In this document: in pieces, positions 39,262-48,123 of the stretch
How the letters are laid out: each line of letters opens with the position of its first letter
Position numbering within the stretch: the first letter of the stretch is position 1
Assembly (NCBI GenBank): GCA_017550285.1
Contig: JAFZPP010000025.1
Coordinates: forward strand, 62,001-126,000
Reading direction: 5' to 3'
Source: Oscillospiraceae bacterium
GTDB taxonomy: Bacteria; Bacillota; Clostridia; Oscillospirales; Ruminococcaceae
DNA length: 64,000 bases
The notes under the pieces: model-generated
What the model saw: the letters and a program-made list of their open reading frames with translations, nothing else
Database searches by the model: none
What the model was told of the DNA's origin: nothing
Translations under genes and position numbers: made by a program

Positions 39262-39501
39262 ATGATTGTTGAGGGTTTATTCGATTTCTTTTTCGGTTTC
39301 ATTATCAATCTTTTTCCTACTATCAATATTTCTATTCCTTCCGGTTTGATTACTGGCGCTGTTGAAGCGTTCCAGGTTATTTTCTATATTGTTCCTATGA
39401 CTACTGTTTTTGCTATTCTGGGTATTACTCTTTCACTTCATGCTTTCCGGATTGTCGTTGCTCTTATTAAAACTCTCTGGGATTTGCTTCCGATCGCATG
39501 A
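39262..39501 (+). CDS. Small two-helix phage membrane protein (gpVI-like)
   Basis: 79 residues, nearly all hydrophobic, with two or three membrane segments (LFDFFFGFIINLFP, VIFYIVPMTTVFAILGITLSL). Lies between the adsorption protein and Zot, the place of gene VI in Ff and of DUF2523-type proteins in other inoviruses. Probably caps the virion end and helps release. Confidence 0.75.
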   Translation: MIVEGLFDFFFGFIINLFPTINISIPSGLITGAVEAFQVIFYIVPMTTVFAILGITLSLHAFRIVVALIKTLWDLLPIA

Positions 39502-39510
39502 GGTGCTGCC

Positions 39511-40395
39511 ATGGTTAAAGCTTTTGAATCTCTCTTTTTGATGCTTTTTAAGTTTTTGAAGATTCCTTTATATGGTCTCGGCGGTTTCCTTTGTATCATT
39601 GGCTTTATGTGCCTTTGTTTTCGGATCTATTTTTACAAAGATTTCAAAGCTCGTCCGAAGTCTGATTTTGTTCCGCTGCCTAAGCGGTCTCTGTTGCTCC
39701 GTGTTTTCTGGGATGCTCCTAAGCAGTTTATTTATGATCTTGCCCATAGACCTGCTAACTTTTTTCCGGTTCATGGTTTGATTATCTTCGAGGGTCGCCA
39801 GGGCTCCGGCAAGACAAGCTCTATGGTGCATTATATCCATGATCTGCAAAAACAATATCCTCATGTTAAGGTTATAACTAATTTTGAATATGCATCTCAA
39901 GAAACTTCTCTTGTCGATTGGCGTCAGCTCATAACTTATAAAAACGGTTTTGAAGGTGTTGTCGTCGGTATTGACGAGTTACAAAACTGGTTTTCATCTA
40001 AACAGTCTGCAAATTTTCCTCCGGAGATGCTTAGTGTTGTTACTCAAAACCGTAAAAACAGACGTGTTATTCTTGGAACTGCTCAATCATTCTATATGGT
40101 CGCTAAAGATATCCGTTCTCAAACTACTGAGCTTCGACGCTGCCGAACTCTTGCCGGTGTTTTTACTATCGTTCATCGGCTTCGGCCTATTATTAACTCT
40201 GAAGGAGCTGTTGAGCGGCTTGATAATATCGGCTGGTATTGTTGGGTTCACAATCAGTCTGAGCGTGAAAGCTATGATACATATAAAGCGATTGAATCTT
40301 TAAGTAAATCTGGATTCCAGGATAAACCGGTTTCCCAGGACGTTTCTGTTTTTGTTCCGGCTAAGGAACCACAAAAGAAGAAGCGCTTTAGGTGA
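39511..40395 (+). CDS. zot: Zot-family morphogenesis ATPase (gpI-like)
   Basis: 294 residues. Walker A GRQGSGKTS (about 94-102), Walker B VVVGIDELQNWF (about 149-160), a sensor-like VTQNRKNRRVILGTAQ and the Zot-typical TELRRCRTL. It drives virion extrusion through the cell membrane. The transmembrane helix is at the N-terminus (IPLYGLGGFLCIIGFMCLCF), unlike the mid or C-terminal helix of Gram-negative pI/Zot proteins. This gene is the marker that defines an inovirus. Confidence 0.92.
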   Translation: MVKAFESLFLMLFKFLKIPLYGLGGFLCIIGFMCLCFRIYFYKDFKARPKSDFVPLPKRSLLLRVFWDAPKQFIYDLAHRPANFFPVHGLIIFEGRQGSGKTSSMVHYIHDLQKQYPHVKVITNFEYASQETSLVDWRQLITYKNGFEGVVVGIDELQNWFSSKQSANFPPEMLSVVTQNRKNRRVILGTAQSFYMVAKDIRSQTTELRRCRTLAGVFTIVHRLRPIINSEGAVERLDNIGWYCWVHNQSERESYDTYKAIESLSKSGFQDKPVSQDVSVFVPAKEPQKKKRFR

Positions 40396-40481
40396 GGATC
40401 CCGCTTTAGCGGGAGACTCCCTAAAGCGCTGTTCCCGGAGCTTTATAGCTCCGGTAGCCCCCCTAGGCTAATAAGGGGGGC
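40382..40481. other. Three consecutive hairpins between zot and rep
   Basis: AGCGCTTTAGG/CCTAAAGCGCT (40382-40430) enclosing CCCGC-TTTA-GCGGG (40400-40413); CCGGAGC-TTTATA-GCTCCGG (40435-40454); GCCCCCCT/AGGGGGGC (40457-40481). They could hold the rolling-circle origin nicked by Rep, or act as a terminator/processing array. Confidence 0.75.
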
Positions 40482-40507
40482 AGAACGTACAATAAGAGGT
40501 GTGAACA

Positions 40508-41521
40508 ATGGATAACTGTATTATTTACGATTGGTTGACTTTTTCACTTCCTGATTTTTCTCTGCAAGAAACCTTAGCTTTCCTTAACTTACCTGATACG
40601 ATTCAATGGGATGAGGGTTTAGGTTCTCGCTTATTTTATGCGGAAAGACGTGCTTTTTCTGGTATCTCTATTCATTCTACTTCTGACCTGGATTCTCGCC
40701 GGCTGAATGCCGGCTGCTGCGTTGAGATGTCTGGTCAGGGTTGCCGGGCTTACGAAACGTATTCTGGCAAATCAATGTCTGATCTGATTTCTCGTGTACG
40801 CTCTGCGGGGCTTTCTGTTTCTCGTGTCGATGTTGCTTATGATGATTTTCAAGGCTTGATTGATATTCAGCACATGGCTGCTCAGGCTCGTGAGTTTCAT
40901 TTTACTTCCAGGCTTCAAGCTCGGAAGATTGTTGATGAGTCTCAGTTTTCTGATATTGAGGTTGCCGGTCTTACTGTTTCTCATGGTTCTAAGTCTTCGC
41001 GGATTTATATTCGCTGCTATGATAAGCGCGTCGAACGTAATGCAATGAATATTTTTCCTCATTGGGTTCGGCTTGAAATTCAGTTGCGTGACGAAAACGC
41101 TGTAAACTTTCTTGATAATCCTGATTTTCTCGGTTTTAAGTTCTCTGGTGTTTTGAAGAACTATTTATTATATCGGGATCCTGTTAAGACTGATACTAAT
41201 AAAAGGCGTTGGCCTGTGTCGCGCTGGTGGTCTAATCTCCTGGATGATATTGATGCAATCAGTATTGCTTCTAAAAAAGACCTTGACTATAATCGTGATC
41301 GTTTTGACGATTTTGTTTTTGATCACATGCATAATGTTATTAAAACCGGTGTTCTTCTTTATGGCCCGGTTGAGTTCCTTCGGCGTGTTTTTGGTTTCTC
41401 CGAAGATATGCCGACTAAGTATAAACGGTTACTTTCTGAGTATGCTGTCGCGGATCCGGCCGAGCTTCAGCGGTTTTTTGATCTTATGCAAGGAGATTTG
41501 AATGAAACAGAAGGAAATTGA
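40508..41521 (+). CDS. Replication initiator, Rep_trans family
   Basis: 337 residues. N-terminal IYDWLTFSLPDF, VSRVDVAYDDFQG, SSRIYIRCYDKRVER and HWVRLEIQLRDENA are the conserved blocks of Rep_trans (pfam02486) initiators, which nick one strand through a catalytic Tyr for rolling-circle replication. AGAGG precedes the ATG. Its last 20 bases overlap the next small gene. Together with Zot it makes the element a phage rather than a plasmid. The host-unlike T-rich codons continue here. Confidence 0.9.
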   Translation: MDNCIIYDWLTFSLPDFSLQETLAFLNLPDTIQWDEGLGSRLFYAERRAFSGISIHSTSDLDSRRLNAGCCVEMSGQGCRAYETYSGKSMSDLISRVRSAGLSVSRVDVAYDDFQGLIDIQHMAAQAREFHFTSRLQARKIVDESQFSDIEVAGLTVSHGSKSSRIYIRCYDKRVERNAMNIFPHWVRLEIQLRDENAVNFLDNPDFLGFKFSGVLKNYLLYRDPVKTDTNKRRWPVSRWWSNLLDDIDAISIASKKDLDYNRDRFDDFVFDHMHNVIKTGVLLYGPVEFLRRVFGFSEDMPTKYKRLLSEYAVADPAELQRFFDLMQGDLNETEGN

Positions 41522-41732
41522 GATTTTGCTTGCCTGGTTTATCAATGAGGAGTTTCGTCTTGAGGATCAGATGCACGAGCTCCGGCAGAGGATTCGTTTT
41601 CGTCGGATTACTTTGGAAGATAATATTGAGATGATTCTTTTGCAGCAGCGTATTGACGACTTTCAGGAGTTTCGTTTGAATTGTGTTCGATTGCTTAATC
41701 TGGATAATTACTTGAATTGTGATCTTGATTGA
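41502..41732 (+). CDS. Small helical phage protein, paralogue 1
   Basis: 76 residues, AAGGAG upstream, overlaps the rep stop. Highly charged and predicted helical (EILLAWFINEEFRLEDQMHEL, RRITLEDNIEMILLQQRIDDF quoted in parts). It is about half identical to the protein encoded on the opposite strand at 41768-41983. Function unknown; co-expression with rep suggests replication control. Confidence 0.75.
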   Translation: MKQKEIEILLAWFINEEFRLEDQMHELRQRIRFRRITLEDNIEMILLQQRIDDFQEFRLNCVRLLNLDNYLNCDLD

Positions 41733-41767
41733 TTTGATGAATTGCACCAAAGATTGATTATGTGCAA

Positions 41768-41983
41768 TTAAGAATGCCGATCAAGATTCAGCAAGCGAAT
41801 AACAGTCAGCGCAAATTCACGGAAATTGTCAAGCCTATTCAATGCAAGCTGCATCTCAACACAGTCGTTTACATCGAAATGCCGAAACCGAATCCGGTTG
41901 CGCAGCTCTATCACATCATTTTCAAGTCGCTGCTCCTCATTCACAACATAAGCCATAAGCAATTCAATCTCTGATTGACGCAT
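41768..41983 (-). CDS. Small helical phage protein, paralogue 2 (inverted)
   Basis: 71 residues from ATG 41983 (weak GAGG upstream; the TTG at 41995 is an alternative). Shares NEE.RLE, ELR.RIRFR, the R(I/L)D(D/N)F.EF core and RLLNLD with the plus-strand paralogue, converging with it over a 35-base gap. Downstream of the gene at 42056-42358 on the same strand. Confidence 0.72.
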   Translation of the reverse strand: MRQSEIELLMAYVVNEEQRLENDVIELRNRIRFRHFDVNDCVEMQLALNRLDNFREFALTVIRLLNLDRHS

Positions 41984-42013
41984 AAAAAACCTCAAAAAAG
42001 ATAAACGGTACCC

Positions 42014-42066
42014 CCTTAAATGAGGGACTCCCCGCGCGTTGCGCGGGAATCCCCCTCATTTTAAGG
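42014..42066. other. Long two-part hairpin between minus-strand phage genes
   Basis: CCTTAAATGAGGG pairs with CCCTCATTT(T)AAGG, enclosing CCCGCGC-GTT-GCGCGGG. It overlaps the stop of the 42056 gene. No U-tract on either side; perhaps a processing or single-strand DNA signal. Confidence 0.7.
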
Positions 42067-42358
42067 AATCCACCGAAAAAGGCAAACTTTCAAATCCTGA
42101 AACAATAGAATTTATGCGAGATAGAATACGCGAAATCTCCTCACAAGAATATAAACAAATCATTGTACAGAATTCAGCACGATTAACATAAACAGGAATA
42201 GCATTAGAATCAAAATTTTCTTCCATAGAGGAAAGAAGAATACAAAGAGAACCTAGTCTACACCTAATATCGTTTAGAAAATCCACATATTCCAATCGCT
42301 CACGGGACAAAGATAAAAGTGCAGAATGTAGATCATTAGAAGAAAAGTTAATATCCAT
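42056..42358 (-). CDS. 100-residue phage protein of unknown function
   Basis: Start at 42358 is set by GAGGAG 7 bases upstream; a longer frame to 42463 runs through a candidate promoter. Sequence begins MDINFSSNDLHSALLSLSRE; mostly helical with several Cys. Faces away from the sRNA-like unit at 42377-42484. No family recognised. Confidence 0.6.
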   Translation of the reverse strand: MDINFSSNDLHSALLSLSRERLEYVDFLNDIRCRLGSLCILLSSMEENFDSNAIPVYVNRAEFCTMICLYSCEEISRILSRINSIVSGFESLPFSVDSLK

Positions 42359-42376
42359 AAATTTCTCCTCATAACA

Positions 42377-42484
42377 TTGACAAAATAAAAAACCTTTGAT
42401 ATAATAAAATTGAAGTTTACAAATTCTTCCAATAAATAAACTTCGCAGAAAAGGGCACAGCATTTCCGGCGCTGTGTCCTTTTA
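42377..42484 (+). ncRNA. Candidate small RNA with its own promoter and terminator
   Basis: Consensus promoter TTGACA 42377-42382, 17-bp spacer, TATAAT 42400-42405. The RNA would start near 42412, fold GAAGTTTA (42412-42419) with TAAACTTC (42437-42444), and end at a stem CACAGC/GCTGTG extended by AAAAGG/CCTTTT (42449-42483). About 73 bases with no reading frame. Size and layout suit a regulatory RNA, such as a copy-number control RNA. Confidence 0.5.
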
Positions 42485-42614
42485 TCGGTTTATCAACGAT
42501 ACCGAAAAACGCTTGAAACATCATGCACGCCCAAGTGCGGATATAACAGGCTCAGACCAACAAGAAAGCGCTAAGAAGCTCCTTAAATGCTTTTCTTCAT
42601 AATTAATTATATCA

Positions 42615-42712
42615 TGTATGGGCACATACAGTCAATAGTAAAACATAACAAAAATCTAAGTGCAAATTTAGCAGAAATACACATGGACACATACACAAGA
42701 GCATGCTATAAT
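42615..42712 (+). promoter_or_regulatory. Promoter and palindromes upstream of the ribbon-helix-helix gene
   Basis: Promoter TGGACA 42684-42689, 17-bp spacer, TATAAT 42707-42712. TGTATG-N4-CATACA (42615-42630) and a related GACACATACA at the -35 element could be sites for the ribbon-helix-helix protein. Confidence 0.55.
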
Positions 42713-42729
42713 AAATCGAGGTGATATAA

Positions 42730-42927
42730 ATGCCTATTTCTGAAGCAAGACGAAAAGCAAACGAAAAATACCTAGATAAACTGGATGAAATTAAAATAAG
42801 ACTTCCAAAAGGTGAAAAAGAACGAATCAAAAGATTCGCTCAATCTCATGGGCAATCTGTTAATGCATTCATAACGGAGCTGATACATCGAGAAATGATA
42901 GGATTCAAAGCAGACGAAGAAACTTAA
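42730..42927 (+). CDS. Arc/CopG-like ribbon-helix-helix protein
   Basis: 65 residues. Beta strand DEIKIRLPKGEKER followed by two helices (IKRFAQSHGQSVNAFITELIHREMIG, quoted over two motifs) is the Arc-type DNA-binding fold. A homologue lies at 59940-60125. In small rolling-circle replicons such proteins repress rep; here it sits next to an sRNA-like unit and an iteron cluster, so copy control is plausible. Confidence 0.8.
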   Translation: MPISEARRKANEKYLDKLDEIKIRLPKGEKERIKRFAQSHGQSVNAFITELIHREMIGFKADEET

Positions 42928-43011
42928 TATTCGTTTGTTTTTTCTCTATACGCCTTGTCTATCTCGCCGGAAGATCAGACCAAAAATAACACTTTGTTTT
43001 TTCTTTTAATG

Positions 43012-43246
43012 TGTAACGAAGTCAATTTTTTGTAACGAAGTTAATTTTGCTTGGAATTAACTTCGTTACATACTTTTTTATTCGTAAATACGTTGTTTTT
43101 GTACCCTTTTTTTGACCCGTTTTTGTAACCGTGTAATTTAACTTCGTTACATTTTTTTCGCCAGTAAATACGTGGTTTTCGATGCGTTTTTTTGCCTTGT
43201 AACGAAGTTGAGCTAAAAGGTAATACTAGCTTTTAGCTCAACTTCG
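43012..43246. repeat. Iteron/hairpin cluster with TGTAACGAAGTTAA motifs
   Basis: Six copies of TGTAACGAAGTYRA in both orientations (43012, 43031, 43055, 43139, 43198, 43237). Two pairs form perfect hairpins: 16-bp arms at 43031-43046/43055-43070 and 17-bp arms at 43203-43219/43230-43246. TTCGTTACA and GTAAATACGT recur about 81 bp apart. Likely protein-binding iterons or an origin at the right end of the prophage. Confidence 0.75.
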
Positions 43247-43672
43247 CCCATTTTTATCGCTTTTGTTTTTTGTTTTAGCGTTTCGGACTTCCCGCTTTCG
43301 CGGGCAACGAACGGCACCAGATCAAGCGTTCTTCACCGCAGCTTGCTTGTCGATTTAGCTGGGCGCAGGGGCGCTTCCCCTCGAAAGGTGGTAGGCAGGC
43401 AGCGCACAAAGGTTTCATAATCTTGCCGCATTTTGGCATCACTTCCCGACCGGAAGCAAAAACGTGCGGCGCGGCAAAGACGCCTGCGGCGGGCTGTTCC
43501 CCGTGATTCGTTCCGCTGCGCTTCACTTGTGTTCTGATCTCGTCCATAGCACCACAACGAGGGAGCAAGGCAACCACTCGACTATACAGGACAAAGAAAA
43601 AGCCCCTGCGAAAAAACAGGTACTGATAAAGAAGTTTTTTGCTTTGAAGATAAGGTTGCGTAAATTGGACAG
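43247..43672. other. Non-coding stretch between prophage and recombinase
   Basis: About 425 bases. GC rises to about 57 percent from 43270 on, marking the change from phage to another element. A 100-codon minus-strand frame covers 43275-43577 but has no ribosome site or recognisable family. CCCGCTTTCGCGGG (43291-43304) is a short palindrome. Confidence 0.4.
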
Positions 43673-45334
<1,662 letters not shown>

Positions 45335-45344
45335 CTATGTTATC

Positions 45345-45373
45345 ATTATAGCGCGCATTTTCATTCAATTCAA
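45345..45373 (-). promoter_or_regulatory. Promoter of tnpX
   Basis: Minus strand: TTGAAT, 17-bp spacer ending GCGCGC, TATAAT. The same ATGCGCGCTATAAT core recurs upstream of tnpW (about 45708-45722, with TGGACA 18 bases before it), so both genes appear to share a control element. Confidence 0.68.
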
Positions 45374-45391
45374 TGCGCCGATCTTCCAAAG

Positions 45392-45571
45392 TTACACAGC
45401 CTGCTTCTCCGGTTCTTGTCCGGATTCACCGAGGAGTTTTTCGCTCTCTCGAATGATGAGCCGTTTCAGAATGTCAGAAAGGCTCTCCTTTGAAGCAGGA
45501 TTGAACACGGTGGTCACAGTGTAGACGGTATGCCCGATCTTGTATTTGGACACGGTGCTGTAATTTGTCAT
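45392..45571 (-). CDS. tnpW: Transposon-encoded protein TnpW
   Basis: 59 residues, too short for many gene callers. Reads MTNYSTVSKYKIGHTVYTV and later LSDILKRLIIRESE, the TnpW pattern found next to TnpX-type recombinases. It lies 87 bases upstream of tnpX on the same strand, with an own promoter. Function unknown; it marks a Tn4451-like or ICE-derived element. Confidence 0.78.
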   Translation of the reverse strand: MTNYSTVSKYKIGHTVYTVTTVFNPASKESLSDILKRLIIRESEKLLGESGQEPEKQAV

Positions 45572-46336
45572 AGCGATCTTTCCTTTGCTTTTATCTCTCT
45601 ACGCATTGGTGAGGGCATCGCTTTCTATCTCTTACCCTCTATGCAGCCGCAAGGTCGGGATCTCATCCTTTCAGCCGACCGAGTATTTTGCGGCTAAGAC
45701 TATTATAGCGCGCATCGAAGCAGATTGTCCAGATGTATTGCGCATGAACTTCCGGGGATGATTTCATTTTCCTCGGTTTATTTTACACTGGGGAAAATGA
45801 AAAGGCACCAAGCGGGTGAGTGCTTGGTGCTAAGAGTGCTTCTCGGTTTTGGTTCAAGATCGTCGGGCTATCTGGTCAGGGGGGGCGCCGAGCGGAGAAA
45901 TGGAAGGCGTCACCTCATGACCTTCTCAAATCGGAACATACAGCCGTCATCATCGCTGCCCATATCGGGCTTGCCGCATTCGTGAGGATCCGGGTGCTTT
46001 ATTATGAAGCAAACCGCACAGCGTTTATGCCCCAAAACGGATAGAAAGCACTTAGCCAAACGCCTCAAATGCAAACACGCCCCGCAGGGGCAAATCACTC
46101 CCAGCAAGCTCGGTATGGTGTGGGTACAGAAATCGTAACCCACACCATACAAAGCTTGTGAGAGGGACACCCCTCAGACCCCGATTTTTACATTTTTAAG
46201 ATGATAGCGCATTGCACTGGACTTGACTCCAAAATTGCTGCGCACTACACAAAAATAGTTACAATCATTCCGCAGAGCTGGACACCAAAGTCATCATCAG
46301 CTATAATATAGCTACTATGAAATTGGAGGTGCTGTT
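45572..46336. other. Element-associated region with degenerate coding
   Basis: Holds the tnpW promoter (about 45700-45740), a candidate minus-strand Cys-rich frame (45910-46170) and a perfect 13-bp inverted repeat GTATGGTGTGGGT/ACCCACACCATAC (46113-46125, 46138-46150). Nothing else is convincing. Confidence 0.4.
45910..46170 (-). CDS. Possible small Cys-rich element protein
   Basis: Up to 86 residues. The C-terminal half has HKRCAVCFIIKHPDPHECGK and DDDGCMFRFEKV, a Cys/His spacing that could bind metal, and upstream CPCGAC. The start is uncertain: the upstream part crosses the 13-bp inverted repeat and no clear ribosome site was found. May be a remnant. Confidence 0.35.
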   Translation of the reverse strand: MSLSQALYGVGYDFCTHTIPSLLGVICPCGACLHLRRLAKCFLSVLGHKRCAVCFIIKHPDPHECGKPDMGSDDDGCMFRFEKVMR

Positions 46337-46549
46337 ATGTTAAAAAACCCTGAGTTAGCAATGCCAAAAAGTCAGACAGTCACAACTGTCTGCAACGGCA
46401 AGCGTGAGGTCTGGACTGACTACGAACAGGCAAAAGCGTATTTCCTCGAAATGATGATGTCCACCGAGGGCGAGGAACGGGATCGGGCAGAGTGCGTTTA
46501 TATTCAACTCATACACGGGCTGGAGGAGTGTTCGGATGAGGACGAATAA
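46337..46549 (+). CDS. Small acidic element-associated protein
   Basis: 70 residues with GGAGG 7 bases before the ATG. Starts MLKNPELAMPKSQTVTTVCN, contains VWTDYEQAKAYFLEMMM and ends in acidic residues. Helical, no domain recognised; similar small proteins are frequent next to tnpX/tnpW in gut Clostridia, as far as I recall. Followed by a hairpin terminator. Confidence 0.65.
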   Translation: MLKNPELAMPKSQTVTTVCNGKREVWTDYEQAKAYFLEMMMSTEGEERDRAECVYIQLIHGLEECSDEDE

Positions 46550-46554
46550 TCGGC

Positions 46555-46588
46555 AAGAGCGAGCTGTCAGAAATGGCAACTCGCTCTT
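46555..46588 (+). terminator. Hairpin after the small acidic gene
   Basis: AAGAGCGAG pairs with CTCGCTCTT; only a weak AT-rich tail follows. It separates the island from the convergent ECF operon. Confidence 0.6.
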
Positions 46589-46599
46589 AATATATTATT

Positions 46600-48123
46600 C
46601 TATCTGATGCTGTTTCGATCCTGATCATTCCACGCTTCAAACGAAACCGCCCTGCCGTTTTTGATCCGAAGCGTGTGATCGCAGCACTGTTCTATGAATT
46701 CAGGATCATGCGTCGAAACAAGCACCGTACTGCCTGCTTCCGCAAGCTGCCGTAGCAGCTCTCCCACCTTTTTCATGTGGGCGTAATCCAGTCCGGAGGT
46801 CGGCTCATCAAACAGCAGCAGTTCTGCACCTGCTGCGATCGCAGATGCAATGGCGACACGCTGTTTCTGTCCGCCGGATAGCGCCATCGGGTGCGTGTCC
46901 TTGTATCCGAGCAAGCCGAGCGTATCGAGTATCTCATGGCATCTATTCACGTCCTTTTCCTTCATCGAGAGCAGTACTTCCTTTTCCACACTGTCGGTAA
47001 AAAGCTGGTGGTTCACATCCTGCATGACCATGTAGGAAAAGCCGATACGCTGCCGCTTTTTGTATTCCTTGCCGTTTGCTACGATAACGCCGGTGCAGTC
47101 CTTTTCCAGTCCGCAGATACATCGCAGAAAGGTAGATTTTCCTGTGCCATTGCTGCCGATAACAGCAGTAACCTTGCCCTTGGGAAGAATCAGCTCAGGA
47201 ATACACAGGCTCAGGGCGTCACCATCAGCGACTGAAAACTGCTTTCTTCGCAGGAGATAGGGCTTGTGGTGATAGGAAAAATAGAAATCCTTTAGCATTA
47301 TCCCATCGAAAAATTGCTCTTGCTTGAATTTCACATCATCTTTATCCGAAAGCAGTGCCAGATAGTGTTCATTGATACTTGTCGGACGAAGCCCAAGCTG
47401 TCTGGTTTCTACTTCGGAAAGTTCTGCAAATTCCTTGCCCCGCCACTCACGGGCGATCCTGCCTTTGTCCATATAGATCACACGGTCGGCTATATCTTTG
47501 AGATACCAGAGTCTGTGTTCGGATATGATGATGGTCTTGCCCTGTTTTTTCCATCCTCGAATGATGTCGTGCAGCATGGATATAGCCTGCATATCGAGGT
47601 TGGAGGAAGGCTCGTCAAGCAATATGATCTCAGGCAGAAGTGCTGCCACAGAAGCACAGGCGATTCGCTGCTTTTCACCGCCCGATAATGCAAAGAGACT
47701 TCTGCCGAGCAGTTTGTCCAGATTCATCTGTTTTGCTATGGCTTCTTTCCTTGCTTTTATTTCGTCAGGTGCAAGCCCGATGTTCTCCGGACCGAATACG
47801 ATCTCTCCGTCAGTATCCACCGAAAAGAACTGACTTCTCGGATTCTGAAAGACCGTCCCTACAATGCCCGCAAGCTCATAAAGCTGCGTTTTAGCGATGT
47901 CAAGCCCTTTCACCGTGACATCACCTGTCATATCGCCGTGATAATAATGTGGGATAAGCCCGTTCAGCAGCCGTATCACCGAGGTCTTTCCCGAACCCGA
48001 TGCACCGCACAAAAGGATCGTCTCGCCCTTTTGTATCGTCAGAGAAACTCCATCAAGCGAGTTCTCAGCCGCACCCTTGTATCGGTGCGTCACATTGTTG
48101 ATCTGCGCTATCGTCTGCATCAT
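46600..48123 (-). CDS. ECF transporter ATPase with two fused ATP-binding domains
   Basis: 507 residues, EcfA1 and EcfA2 in one chain. First domain: Walker A GASGSGKTS, signature ALSGGEKQR, Walker B IILLDEPSSNLD. Second domain: GSNGTGKST, ALSGGQKQR, LLLFDEPTSGLD. It powers uptake through EcfT and the S component upstream. Its ATGATG start overlaps the ecfT stop (4 bases). Last gene of a five-gene operon under a candidate iron box at 52961. Confidence 0.92.
   Translation of the reverse strand: MMQTIAQINNVTHRYKGAAENSLDGVSLTIQKGETILLCGASGSGKTSVIRLLNGLIPHYYHGDMTGDVTVKGLDIAKTQLYELAGIVGTVFQNPRSQFFSVDTDGEIVFGPENIGLAPDEIKARKEAIAKQMNLDKLLGRSLFALSGGEKQRIACASVAALLPEIILLDEPSSNLDMQAISMLHDIIRGWKKQGKTIIISEHRLWYLKDIADRVIYMDKGRIAREWRGKEFAELSEVETRQLGLRPTSINEHYLALLSDKDDVKFKQEQFFDGIMLKDFYFSYHHKPYLLRRKQFSVADGDALSLCIPELILPKGKVTAVIGSNGTGKSTFLRCICGLEKDCTGVIVANGKEYKKRQRIGFSYMVMQDVNHQLFTDSVEKEVLLSMKEKDVNRCHEILDTLGLLGYKDTHPMALSGGQKQRVAIASAIAAGAELLLFDEPTSGLDYAHMKKVGELLRQLAEAGSTVLVSTHDPEFIEQCCDHTLRIKNGRAVSFEAWNDQDRNSIR

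Larger units (their letters stand above)
34750..43250 (+). mobile_element. Inovirus-like filamentous prophage (approximate limits)
   Basis: About 8 kb with lower GC and T-ending codons unlike the neighbours. The gene order small membrane proteins, major-coat-like protein, terminator, large coat/adsorption proteins, gpVI-like protein, Zot ATPase, Rep_trans initiator is a filamentous-phage morphogenesis module. It also carries a repressor with operators and several hairpins. No secretin and no phage-encoded tyrosine integrase were seen. Ends are estimates: no target-site repeat was found by eye. The left limit could be anywhere between 34744 and 35027, the right limit between 42930 and 43670. 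Confidence 0.85.

Noticed and set aside
43275-43577. 100-codon minus-strand frame between phage and recombinase
   Set aside because: No ribosome site, no domain, and the region looks like a non-coding flank of the TnpX element.
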